64,000 nt of DNA from contig CAMBXL010000006.1 in NCBI GenBank assembly GCA_945871905.1, positions 1-64,000 of the forward strand, in the 5' to 3' direction. The DNA is from Chitinophaga pinensis. GTDB taxonomy: Bacteria; Bacteroidota; Bacteroidia; NS11-12g; UBA955. A program made the position numbers and the translations under genes. The notes under the pieces are model-generated. The model was not told where the DNA came from, searched no databases, and saw nothing but the letters and a program-made list of their open reading frames with translations. Position 1 is the stretch's first letter. Every line of letters starts with the position of its first letter. This document shows, one piece after another, positions 52,557-60,256 of the stretch.

Positions 52557-53087
52557 TTACTTCTCCCACAATAATAAATAAGAATTCTTTTCATTATTGA
52601 TTAACTTATCAACTTGTTTTGCCTCACTGTACACTTGATAATTAATGGTTTTCTCAATTTTTTTCTTGATTTTCAAACACAATTCATCCATAAAAACCAC
52701 ATCAATTTCTCCAACAATAAGCAAATCTATGGTTTCGCTGTTTAATCCTCTTGCAAATGAGCCACTTAAATACACTTTTTTAACATCTCCCAAACGTTTA
52801 ACTAAATATTCAACTATCCAATCAATGCCTGTATACTTTAAAATAATGCTGCTTATATCGTTAAATAAAGGATGCTGCTTGTTTGCTTGATAGATTTTTT
52901 TGTTGCCTTCAAACTGTGAATTAAGCATGCCTGCTTCTTCTAATTTGTTTAACTCTAACCTTATGGCATTGGTACTTTCTCCAAACTCCGATTCCAAATG
53001 CCTTAAATAAGACTTTGTCTCACTGTTTAAAAAGAATTTTAAAAGCAGTTTGATGCGTGTTTTGGAAGAAATTAAGGATTCTATCAT
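52557..53087 (-). CDS. Winged-helix protein with C-terminal nucleotidyltransferase-like domain
   Basis: A 176-residue protein. Residues 1-85 look like an ArsR-type winged helix: SSKTRIKLLLKFFLNSETKSYL and ESTNAIRLELNKLEEAGMLNSQ (recognition-helix region), with the wing in EGNKKIYQANKQ. Residues 85-176 show KKVYLSGSFARGLNSETIDLLIVG, the GSxxxG...D pattern of small MNT/polymerase-beta-like nucleotidyltransferases, with part of the acidic triad. Proteins of this layout are common at the head of Bacteroidota capsule loci and probably act as regulators. A perfect palindrome overlaps its own promoter. Confidence 0.78.
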   Translation of the reverse strand: MIESLISSKTRIKLLLKFFLNSETKSYLRHLESEFGESTNAIRLELNKLEEAGMLNSQFEGNKKIYQANKQHPLFNDISSIILKYTGIDWIVEYLVKRLGDVKKVYLSGSFARGLNSETIDLLIVGEIDVVFMDELCLKIKKKIEKTINYQVYSEAKQVDKLINNEKNSYLLLWEK

Positions 53088-53090
53088 CTG

Positions 53091-53115
53091 AATTGAGTAG
53101 CAAAACTACTCAATT
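53091..53115. promoter_or_regulatory. Perfect 10-base palindrome overlapping a minus-strand promoter
   Basis: AATTGAGTAG (53091-53100) and CTACTCAATT (53106-53115) are exact reverse complements around CAAAA. On the minus strand the centre reads TAGTTTTGC (53108-53100), a full TAnnTTTG -7 element. It lies 12 bases before the ATG of the winged-helix gene, so the leader would be about 5 bases. The layout suggests that the encoded regulator binds here and blocks its own promoter. It could also form an RNA hairpin, but only if transcription began further upstream. Confidence 0.65.
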
Positions 53116-53329
53116 ATTTGGTGTTATGCAAGTGCTATTTAACTGTAATGTGTTATTTTTAAGTTAATAGCTTTATTCCCAATTTCGACTCTCCTTTGCG
53201 AGTCATTATATTCTCTGTATTGCTTATTAATCGCAATCTCAAGTGCTAAGTGCAGCTTTAAAGAATCTACTTTGTTTTAAAAGAAAGTCACACCCTTTTT
53301 TGAATACTTAACAGGCACAATAAAACAGT

Positions 53330-54049
53330 TTAACTGTTCCACAAATTGTATTTCAAAATACAGTAAATCGCCCTGAAACCATCTTTCCATCCTATTTTTT
53401 TGCCTTCTTCATAGGTTCTGCCGTAATACGAAATTCCAACTTCATAAATTCTTATCCTTGGAATGCGTGCTATTTTTGCTGTTACCTCTGGCTCAAAACC
53501 AAATCGATTTTCTTTAAACTGAATCGACTTAATAATTTCTGACCTAAATACTTTGTAACAAGTTTCCATGTCTGTTAGGTTTAAATTGGTAAACATATTG
53601 GACATGAATGTCAATATTTTGTTGCCTATAGAATGCCAAAAAAACAAAATACGATGCGGATTACCCCCCATAAAACGACTACCATAAACCACATCGGCTA
53701 CACCATCCTCCAATGGCTTTAACAAAATATTATACTCGTTTGGATCATATTCCAAATCGGCATCTTGAATAATGATATAATCCCCCTGTGCTTGTTCTAT
53801 CCCCTTGTGAATTGCTGCACCCTTTCCCTGATTAACAGCTTGCTTGTATAACTGAATGTCTAAATGTGGATTTTCAGCTTTGTACTTTTCTATCGTTTCT
53901 TGGGTTTGGTCCGTTGAACAGTCATTAACAATCACTATCTCTTTCTGAATATTGTTCAATAAATTAACCTGCTGAACTTTGTTCAATATTAAATGTATGG
54001 TGGCTGCTTCATTGTAAGCAGGAATGATAATGGATAACTTTTTTGACAT
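53330..54049 (-). CDS. GT2-type glycosyltransferase (DPM1-like)
   Basis: A 239-residue GT-A enzyme. [27 protein letters not shown] near residue 40 and [11 protein letters not shown] near 92 (DxD-type site) match dolichyl/polyprenyl-phosphate glycosyltransferases of the DPM1 group. [18 protein letters not shown] is a possible amphipathic surface. No C-terminal membrane helices are evident, unlike the protein at 9738. It may load a polyprenyl-phosphate sugar for the GT-C enzymes of the locus. A weak stem AACAG/CTGTT lies just after its stop, near 53326-53340. Confidence 0.82.
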   Translation of the reverse strand: MSKKLSIIIPAYNEAATIHLILNKVQQVNLLNNIQKEIVIVNDCSTDQTQETIEKYKAENPHLDIQLYKQAVNQGKGAAIHKGIEQAQGDYIIIQDADLEYDPNEYNILLKPLEDGVADVVYGSRFMGGNPHRILFFWHSIGNKILTFMSNMFTNLNLTDMETCYKVFRSEIIKSIQFKENRFGFEPEVTAKIARIPRIRIYEVGISYYGRTYEEGKKIGWKDGFRAIYCILKYNLWNS

Positions 54050-54051
54050 GT

Positions 54052-55080
54052 TTAAGCTTGTCTTTTTATATAGGGATTTAAATCGTAAATGCGTTCTATT
54101 ATTTCTACCACTTTCAAACCTTCTAAGGCATTAGTGGTAATGGTGTTTCTATGCAACAATGTGTCCACTACATTCTCGAATATATAATTGTGATTGGCAG
54201 CCGAACCTTTGTATGGTCCATAATCATTGGCAGGATTTGATGGCGGCAATTCAGGCATTTCGTAATCTTTGACATGACAATAAACCACTTCATTCATGTA
54301 TTGTCCACCAATTTTTATACTGCCATTCTTGGCAACTACCGTTAAGCTGCTTTCTAAATTTTGATTCCATACAGCAGTTGAATAATTCAAACTACCCATT
54401 CCGCCATTTAAAAATCGGAAATTCACAAAACCACTGTCTTCGAAATCTGTAAGGTCTTTGTGTGTAAAGTCATCAAATTTTGCTTGAATGTCTTTAATAT
54501 CACCAAACAACCAATACATAATGTCGATAAAATGCGAAAATTGCGTAAACAATGTTCCTCCATCTATAGACAATTGACCTTTCCACCCGTCTTTTTTATA
54601 ATATCTCTCATCGCGGTTCCAGTAACAGTTAATCTGAACCATGTAAATATCTCCTAAAATGCCATCGTCTATTACTTTTTTAATCCATTCTGAAGGAGGT
54701 GAATATCGGTTTTGCATTACGCAAAACACTTGCTTGGAAACTTGTAATGATTTAAAAATAATTTTTTCACAATCCGCTTTATTTAATGCCATTGGCTTTT
54801 CTATCACTACATGTTTTTTGTGCTCCAAGCCCATTAAGGCGTGTTCAGCATGAAACCCATTTGGCGTTGCTATACACAACACATCAAACTCAATACCACT
54901 AGTCAAAAGCGCCTCTAAACTATTGAAAAACGGAACTGAATATTGTTCGATACCCAATTCTTTCGCTTCTCTTGTATCTGCTAATGCTACAAGTTCTGAT
55001 TCTGGATGGCGAGTTACCATTTCTGCATGTCGCTTACCAATGTGACCACAACCTACAACTGCTAATTTAATTTTCTTCAT
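54052..55080 (-). CDS. Gfo/Idh/MocA-family oxidoreductase
   Basis: A 342-residue NAD(P)-binding enzyme. [14 protein letters not shown] (8-21) is the dinucleotide loop and [16 protein letters not shown] near 93 carries the conserved EKP lysine. [20 protein letters not shown] near 176-195 holds the catalytic His. It belongs near WlbA-type sugar 3-oxidases, which oxidise the 3-OH of an NDP-uronate or NDP-sugar, but other sugar or inositol dehydrogenases look alike. The start ATG and the stop of the ABC exporter overlap as ATGA, and the GT2 gene follows two bases later. Confidence 0.82.
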   Translation of the reverse strand: MKKIKLAVVGCGHIGKRHAEMVTRHPESELVALADTREAKELGIEQYSVPFFNSLEALLTSGIEFDVLCIATPNGFHAEHALMGLEHKKHVVIEKPMALNKADCEKIIFKSLQVSKQVFCVMQNRYSPPSEWIKKVIDDGILGDIYMVQINCYWNRDERYYKKDGWKGQLSIDGGTLFTQFSHFIDIMYWLFGDIKDIQAKFDDFTHKDLTDFEDSGFVNFRFLNGGMGSLNYSTAVWNQNLESSLTVVAKNGSIKIGGQYMNEVVYCHVKDYEMPELPPSNPANDYGPYKGSAANHNYIFENVVDTLLHRNTITTNALEGLKVVEIIERIYDLNPYIKRQA

Positions 55081-56807
55081 TCTTCTTTAATTAATTGATT
55101 ATTTTGAATCCTGTATTTAATGTTGCAAATATTAATGATTTTACTTTGATGTGCAACAATAATTATTGCCACATTGTGGTGATTGATTTGTTCGATACTT
55201 TCCTGAATAATCGCTTCTGTTTCTTCATCCAAAGCACTAGTAGCCTCATCGAAAATCAACAACTTGGCATTTTTATACAATGCTCTTGCTATGGCGATCC
55301 GTTGTTTTTGGCCTTCACTAATTTTAGAACCGTTTTCACCAATAACAGAGTAAATACCATTAGGAAGTAACTTTACAAATTCTTGTAATCCCGATTCTTG
55401 TATCACTTTTTGTAACTTTTCTGCATCAAATTCTCGACTAAGTGTAATGTTTTCATGCAGACTTTTGTTAAAAACAAATGGATTTTGATGAACAAACCCT
55501 ATCTGTGTCCACCAACTATTGATATGGTCTTGGTCTAATTTTACGCCATCAACCGTTATATTGCCTTCTTGAGTTTTAATGAGCCCTGTAATAATTTTCA
55601 TTAAGGTGCTTTTACCACTTCCACTTGCCCCACGAATCCCTATTTTTTCTCCCGGTTTTACTTTAAAAGAAATATCTTTCAATAATGGTTTTTCTGAATC
55701 GGAATATTGATAAGAAATGTGATTAATCTCTAATTCCTTATTAAATTCTACATGGTGGTGTTTGGCTAATACCGGATCGTGCGTTTCGAAATTAAAAAAA
55801 TCTACAATGTGCTGATACATTTTTAACTTCATGGCAGCAACCAACATTCTGTTTAAAGCAGGCACTAATCTAAATACTGATAACACAAATACTGCCGCCA
55901 AAGTTCTAAGTCCCGCAGGATTATCAGAGAAAAAATAGCCGTAAATAACCAAACAAATTACCGCAACCAATACAACAATTTCATTGGCTCGGGCAGGAAT
56001 ACTTTGATAAAACACGGAGCGCAAATCATTCTTAACCAAAGGCTGCTGTTTGCGTAAAAAATCATTGATAAAAAACACTGAAGATTGATTGAGCTTAATA
56101 TCTACGATACCATTTAATCCAAAATTTAAACTGCCAATGGTTTCTTCTCTCAACTGTTTGGATTGTTCTCCTAATTGATAAATTTTTTTCTTTGTCATTG
56201 TATTGACAAGATAAAAGGCTGGCGCAGTAATGAGTACGATAACCAAAAATAAGGTTGGATTAAAAACCAATATCAATGTTACGATAAACAAAAGCACAAT
56301 AAATTCACCAAATAAACTCACAAATGGCAATAAAATACCTGTTGAAAAATACAAAGAATGAAAATGTATTTTGTTAAATAATTCAGAAGTTCCCTTACCA
56401 ACAAAAGATTCATAAGGCTTACTGATTAAGTTATAAAATGATTTTTCGGTAAAATGATGAACAACCTCAACCGCTAAATTATTTAATTTTTTTTGTACAT
56501 AAACAGCAACAATATTCTTGAAAATAAAAAAACCAACTATTAAACCAATAAGTGTTATTAAAAACTGAGCTTCGGTTTGAAAATTAAAAGTTTGAAAAAC
56601 CCATCGTAATTTGCTACTTTTATTTAAAAAATTGCCGTCAATGGCTAACATCAAAACTGGAACAACGGTTGCTAAAGCAATTACATCTGCAAGTGAAACT
56701 AAAGCAGTAATAATTAACAAAACCTTTCCCCTCCTTCGTTCTTTATTGTCCAATAGTTTACGAAGTGAACGAATAGTATGTTTTATAGCATTGGTTTTAC
56801 TAGGCAA
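55077..56807 (-). CDS. MsbA/PglK-like ABC exporter (membrane plus ATPase domains)
   Basis: A 576-residue half-transporter. Six hydrophobic segments lie in residues 22-320. The ATPase part has GIRGASGSGKSTLMKIITG near 392-410 (Walker A), IGFVHQNPFVFNKSLHENI (Q-loop), KISEGQKQRIAIARAL (signature) and LLIFDEATSALDEE (Walker B). Its family includes flippases for lipid-linked oligosaccharides (PglK) and lipid A (MsbA). In a locus that shows no Wzx gene, a flippase for a polyprenyl-linked unit is a fair guess. The frame starts with TTG (56805-56807). It is the first gene of the locus after a good promoter. Confidence 0.86.
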   Translation of the reverse strand: MPSKTNAIKHTIRSLRKLLDNKERRRGKVLLIITALVSLADVIALATVVPVLMLAIDGNFLNKSSKLRWVFQTFNFQTEAQFLITLIGLIVGFFIFKNIVAVYVQKKLNNLAVEVVHHFTEKSFYNLISKPYESFVGKGTSELFNKIHFHSLYFSTGILLPFVSLFGEFIVLLFIVTLILVFNPTLFLVIVLITAPAFYLVNTMTKKKIYQLGEQSKQLREETIGSLNFGLNGIVDIKLNQSSVFFINDFLRKQQPLVKNDLRSVFYQSIPARANEIVVLVAVICLVIYGYFFSDNPAGLRTLAAVFVLSVFRLVPALNRMLVAAMKLKMYQHIVDFFNFETHDPVLAKHHHVEFNKELEINHISYQYSDSEKPLLKDISFKVKPGEKIGIRGASGSGKSTLMKIITGLIKTQEGNITVDGVKLDQDHINSWWTQIGFVHQNPFVFNKSLHENITLSREFDAEKLQKVIQESGLQEFVKLLPNGIYSVIGENGSKISEGQKQRIAIARALYKNAKLLIFDEATSALDEETEAIIQESIEQINHHNVAIIIVAHQSKIINICNIKYRIQNNQLIKEE

Positions 56808-56836
56808 TTGTTAATTAGGGATTTATAGTTTCCGTT

Positions 56837-56845
56837 GCAAAAGTA
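56837..56845 (-). promoter_or_regulatory. Likely promoter -7 element of the polysaccharide locus
   Basis: The minus strand reads TACTTTTGC (56845-56837), a full TAnnTTTGC match, about 30 bases before the TTG start of the ABC exporter gene. No clear -33 TTTG was found 19-20 bases further up. It is the only strong candidate in the 188-base gap before the first gene of the locus, so it may start the long transcript. Confidence 0.5.
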
Positions 56846-56995
56846 AATAGAAATATTCTATTTTATTATGTTTGAATTTGAACATATTGAAGTTGTATTA
56901 GTTGATAATTTAATATAGAGGTTTGTGTGAAAGAATTTACAGTGTTGTATAACTTCATTCCAAATAGTTACTATTAACACTCAACCATTACAACA

Positions 56996-58288
56996 TTAAC
57001 TAACCCTGTAAAGCAAAGTTCTCTCTATCGCCCTTGCCAACTCTTTCTCCACCTCTACTTCGTTTGCAAACTTTTGCCAATCGGCTACTGCTGCTCTCAC
57101 TTGCTCAATCAATTGAATCGGTTTTTTAATGTTCATTTTGTCTGCAATGGATATAAAATCCTTGAGTTCAAAATCCGTTCTTTTGCCTTCAATACTCAAA
57201 GCATGTTGACTCACCCAAGGACTGTTGGGTCGGTATGCATGGCAAACATCAAATGCAGGAGACAATCGCCAAACGCCGCTTTTGTCCATTAAAAAAGCAA
57301 AGTTTTTGGTGTGGTCATCGCAATTGCGAGCCATCACATTAAAAACCATCCTAATAAACAGTTGTTGAGCATCCGAATATGGCAAACCTAACAAACGCAT
57401 GGTTTCAAACAATTGCTCATAGCTGTATAAACCCACTTCGTTAAAATCGTAATGTTGCAATCCGCAAAAACTCTGCATGTGCAGTTTTTCATTACCTTGT
57501 CTATCAAACCTTTTAGTCATAAAATGTGCTCTGCCATGTTCCTCAAAAAGTTGACAGTCTTCCATAACGATACCAGCTTGTCTTGCCATTAAATAATAAG
57601 CCATTTCAACCCTTCCGTAGCCACTGCTAGCGCCAAATTGGGTATCAGTAACGCCATCAAATTTGATTAACCAATGCTCAAAACCCTCTGGAATGTCTGC
57701 TTGTCCGCTTCTAACTTGTTTCGTCTTGGGATTAAAAGCAATGACAGCCTTGGCTCTGGCACCTCCTGCCGAAGTACCAATTTTAAGCATATCAACCAAT
57801 TTTTTTTCATCCTCAATAGTCAATTCGCTTTTAAAATCTTGTCTGTCTTGTAAAATTTTTTCGGCTATTTGAACCAAACTATTGATTTCCAAATCAAAAT
57901 CTTTGTCGTCGGGTTTAGGATAATTGGGGATAAATTCTAAAGCGCCCATCCCTCTGTTGCCAATAAAACAAAGTATTTCAACCGGATTCAGACTATTACT
58001 CGGTCTGTTGTTTTTTTGCAACCATGCATTGATAATGGCATTTCCATATTTATCAGGCAAAACATCAGCCAACAAACCAGGCAATCCCTTAAAAGTATTG
58101 ATATTGCGCAATTCAGGAAATGAAAATATTGAATTTTGATTGGCTTTCGGCATCTTAATTGGGCTAATATCCCAACCTTTCAATTTAAAAGAAGTATCAA
58201 ACTCAAAACTAGCAGTAGCACTGGCAGTGTTCCAAGCTATGGCTCCAACCAAATTGCCCCAAATATTGATAAAAGCAGTTGTTATCAT
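56996..58288 (-). CDS. hipA: HipA-like serine/threonine kinase toxin
   Basis: A 430-residue HipA-family kinase. TSAGGARAKAVIAFN (172-186) is the ATP/phosphate loop, HWLIKFDG near 205-212 carries the Lys, and ARNCDDHTKNF (320-330) with D324 or D325 is the catalytic loop. SPAFDVCH (343-350, D347) binds metal. In HipBA pairs this kinase phosphorylates glutamyl-tRNA synthetase or related targets and slows growth. It lies 6 bases after the hipB-like gene. All key residues are present, so it is probably active. It lies upstream of, and is not part of, the glycan locus. Confidence 0.88.
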   Translation of the reverse strand: MITTAFINIWGNLVGAIAWNTASATASFEFDTSFKLKGWDISPIKMPKANQNSIFSFPELRNINTFKGLPGLLADVLPDKYGNAIINAWLQKNNRPSNSLNPVEILCFIGNRGMGALEFIPNYPKPDDKDFDLEINSLVQIAEKILQDRQDFKSELTIEDEKKLVDMLKIGTSAGGARAKAVIAFNPKTKQVRSGQADIPEGFEHWLIKFDGVTDTQFGASSGYGRVEMAYYLMARQAGIVMEDCQLFEEHGRAHFMTKRFDRQGNEKLHMQSFCGLQHYDFNEVGLYSYEQLFETMRLLGLPYSDAQQLFIRMVFNVMARNCDDHTKNFAFLMDKSGVWRLSPAFDVCHAYRPNSPWVSQHALSIEGKRTDFELKDFISIADKMNIKKPIQLIEQVRAAVADWQKFANEVEVEKELARAIERTLLYRVS

Positions 58289-58294
58289 TAGCGT

Positions 58295-58648
58295 TTACCA
58301 ATCGGATTTTTTATCATCTTTGGGTATGGATTTGGAAGCTCTTTGACGTTTTTTATACTTGGACTGCATTTCTGCTAGTTGCAAAGGACTTAACTCTGTT
58401 TCTATCTCAAAAAAAGAAAGAAAATCTAATTGTCCCAATGCTCGCATTACTTGAATAAAAGTGAGTAAATTGGCTCCACCACCCGATTCCAATTCAATTA
58501 ATGTGCTGCGATTAATGCCTGCATCTGCGGCCAACTGCGCTTGTGTTTTGTTGATGTTTAGACGCTTATTTTTAATAAAATCGCCCATTTTCTGTAAGAG
58601 TGCTTTATCGGTAAAAGCTTTGTAGTTAATGTTGTAATTAGTTAACAT
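58295..58648 (-). CDS. hipB: HipB-like helix-turn-helix antitoxin
   Basis: A 117-residue Xre-type regulator. The helix-turn-helix is IKNKRLNINKTQAQLAADAG followed by INRSTLIELESGGG (residues about 25-58). The tail LTFIQVMRALGQLDFLSFFE is common to HipB-like antitoxins that partner long HipA kinases. The C-terminal 30 residues are highly charged (KKRQRASKSIPKDDKK), a likely flexible end. The start codon lies inside an inverted repeat (58627-58650), so the protein probably represses its own gene. Confidence 0.85.
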   Translation of the reverse strand: MLTNYNINYKAFTDKALLQKMGDFIKNKRLNINKTQAQLAADAGINRSTLIELESGGGANLLTFIQVMRALGQLDFLSFFEIETELSPLQLAEMQSKYKKRQRASKSIPKDDKKSDW

Positions 58649-58650
58649 TG
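58627..58650. promoter_or_regulatory. HipB-type operator O1 (TAATGTT-N10-AACATTG)
   Basis: TAATGTT (58627-58633) and AACATTG (58644-58650) form an inverted repeat with a 10-base spacer and one mismatch. It covers the hipB start codon. The same half-sites with the same spacing occur at 58771-58794. Further single half-sites are TAATGTT at 58668-58674 and AACATTA at 58747-58753. Confidence 0.6.
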
Positions 58651-58770
58651 TAATTATAAAACCACCTTAATGTTGATTTTACACTACAAAGTTAACACAT
58701 AATTTTGATAATAAAAAACAGATAGTAAAAATTGTTGCTTTTAACCAACATTAGTAATATAATTTGCAAT

Positions 58771-58794
58771 TAATGTTAATATAATTCAACATTA
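58771..58794. promoter_or_regulatory. HipB-type operator O2 (TAATGTT-N10-AACATTA)
   Basis: A perfect inverted repeat, TAATGTT (58771-58777) with AACATTA (58788-58794) and a 10-base spacer, 123 bases upstream of hipB. It matches the site at the start codon in sequence and spacing, which suggests cooperative binding or looping by the antitoxin complex. Confidence 0.6.
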
Positions 58795-58834
58795 TATTTA
58801 AAACGTTGATTTCTATGACAAAAAACTCTCTACG

Positions 58835-59284
58835 TTGAGCTTTTTAATGGAAACTCTAACCACGGAGAACAAAAAGGGAGAATTAACCACAGAGATCGCA
58901 GAGAAAACACAGAGAACACAAAGAGACTGTTGAAAAGAGAGCACAGAGATGCTCTTCGAGCATGGGGGATTAATCAACACCGAGACATATAGGTGAGCGC
59001 AGAGTGATGAAAACAAAAAGAACACAAAGAAAAAATTATAGCCTCGGGTTTTAACCCGAGGATATGAGTAAACACACACAATCCTTTTTGGCGACTTTTT
59101 TGCTTCTCCCTTGCAAAAAAGATGACAAAAAGCACTCTTCGGAAGGCTTTTTAATGGAAACTCTAACTACAGAGAACATAAAGGGAATTTAACCACGGAG
59201 AACGCAGAGAAAACACAGAGAGCGCAGAGTGAATCATTAAGAGGGGAAAAAGAGAACACAGAGATGCTCTTCGAGCATGGGACT
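58835..59284. repeat. Family A repeats as a direct duplication of about 130 bases
   Basis: Part of a 1016-base gap without a gene (58649-59664). Two similar copies run from about 58835 to 58970 and 59140 to 59284. Both begin CTTTTTAATGGAAACTCTAA and contain AACCACRGAG words and the hairpin ATGCTC-TTC-GAGCAT (near 58950 and 59266). Between them are two perfect hairpins: CCTCGGGTT-TT-AACCCGAGG (59042-59061) and CTTTTTTGC-N9-GCAAAAAAG (59095-59121). Open frames across the region only translate the repeats. Confidence 0.85.
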
Positions 59285-59359
59285 ATAAAAGGTTGGCGTA
59301 GTGACATGAAATCCTCCATAGGTGGACAAGCGCTCTGGGTGAAAATAAAACAGCAATTA

Positions 59360-59580
59360 AACAATCACGCTGAACGTCGTGAAACAATTTTAACCTCCTA
59401 AACCCATTAAACACCTAAACAGCTAAACAATCACGCTGAACAGCGTGAAACAAATAAACAACTCAACAACTAAACGCATAAACAATTTAAACCTCCTCAA
59501 CCTTTTAAACCCTTTAAACACTCTTCGAGAGCCTTAGAGTGACAAACACCTAAACAAATAAACAATCACGCTAACAATCA
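59360..59580. repeat. CTAAACA word repeats with CACGCT/AGCGTG hairpins
   Basis: Right part of the 58649-59664 gap. Words such as TTAAACACCTAAACAGC and TAAACAATCACGCTGAAC repeat irregularly. The hairpin TCACGCT-GAAC-AGCGTGA is perfect near 59432-59449, an altered copy is near 59366, and a broken one near 59564. A further degenerate copy lies at about 62803. No promoter element was confirmed before the gene at 59665. Confidence 0.75.
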
Positions 59581-59664
59581 CCCTCTAATTTGAGATTGTT
59601 TAATTTTTGTTGTGCCAAATTTTAGTTTTCTTTGCAAACAGAAACAGACTAATTAAAGAGCATT

Positions 59665-60252
59665 GTGTTTGAAATAACCCCAAAAGAACAAATTTTAAAA
59701 TCAATTAGGAAAAACTTGGTTCAACCACTTAGTAATCCCTATGCAAACATTAATTTGGACCTACAAGTTACTTCGCCTTCTATGCAGTTTGCTGATGAAA
59801 ATTTTGTCGTTGAATGGACTAATGCTGGCTATTACTTCCAAACCTATAATGGTCCTTACGATTTATTAAATAAAATTTCTGCTGGCATACAATCTTTTCA
59901 ATTGGGCACTCCTGCCTTGTCTGAAAAATATTTATGCGGTTTATTTGACGAACACGAACTTCAGTATTTAAAACCTGAAACAATGCACTCTTCACTCATT
60001 TCAAGTGTTGCTAAACTTGAAAGTGGTTCGCAAACACTCTTCTTCAATTCGGAAATTCAACCCGTTATTCATTTCAATAAAGCAATCAATCTTATCCTAT
60101 TCTGTTCGGCTCAACACATTGAAAACATTGAAGAAAATAAATATTTTAGTGATATTAGCATTAAAAACAATGTTAAAGTACAATTGCAAATGGACTTCTT
60201 TAAATCCTTTGAAAAAGTAATTCTATTGGTCGAGGAAACGCCCTTAGCTTAA
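59665..60252 (+). CDS. Protein of unknown function
   Basis: A 195-residue protein without signal peptide or membrane segments. I do not recognise the family with confidence. The start FEITPKEQILKSIRKNLV resembles the N-terminal helix of LutC-type (LUD) proteins, but the rest (SPSMQFADENFVVEWTNAGYYF, FNKAINLILFCSAQHIEN) does not show the family's catalytic features. The frame starts with GTG (59665-59667), with AAAGAG about 8 bases before as a weak ribosome site. It converges with the T9SS protein gene, with four bases between stops. Confidence 0.65.
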   Translation: MFEITPKEQILKSIRKNLVQPLSNPYANINLDLQVTSPSMQFADENFVVEWTNAGYYFQTYNGPYDLLNKISAGIQSFQLGTPALSEKYLCGLFDEHELQYLKPETMHSSLISSVAKLESGSQTLFFNSEIQPVIHFNKAINLILFCSAQHIENIEENKYFSDISIKNNVKVQLQMDFFKSFEKVILLVEETPLA

Positions 60253-60256
60253 AGTT

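Noticed and set aside
58813..59364. Two minus-strand frames (58813-59079 and 59167-59364) with similar SLCALCVFSAFSVV-like peptides.
   Set aside because: Their likeness is due to the duplicated repeat; both are repeat translations.
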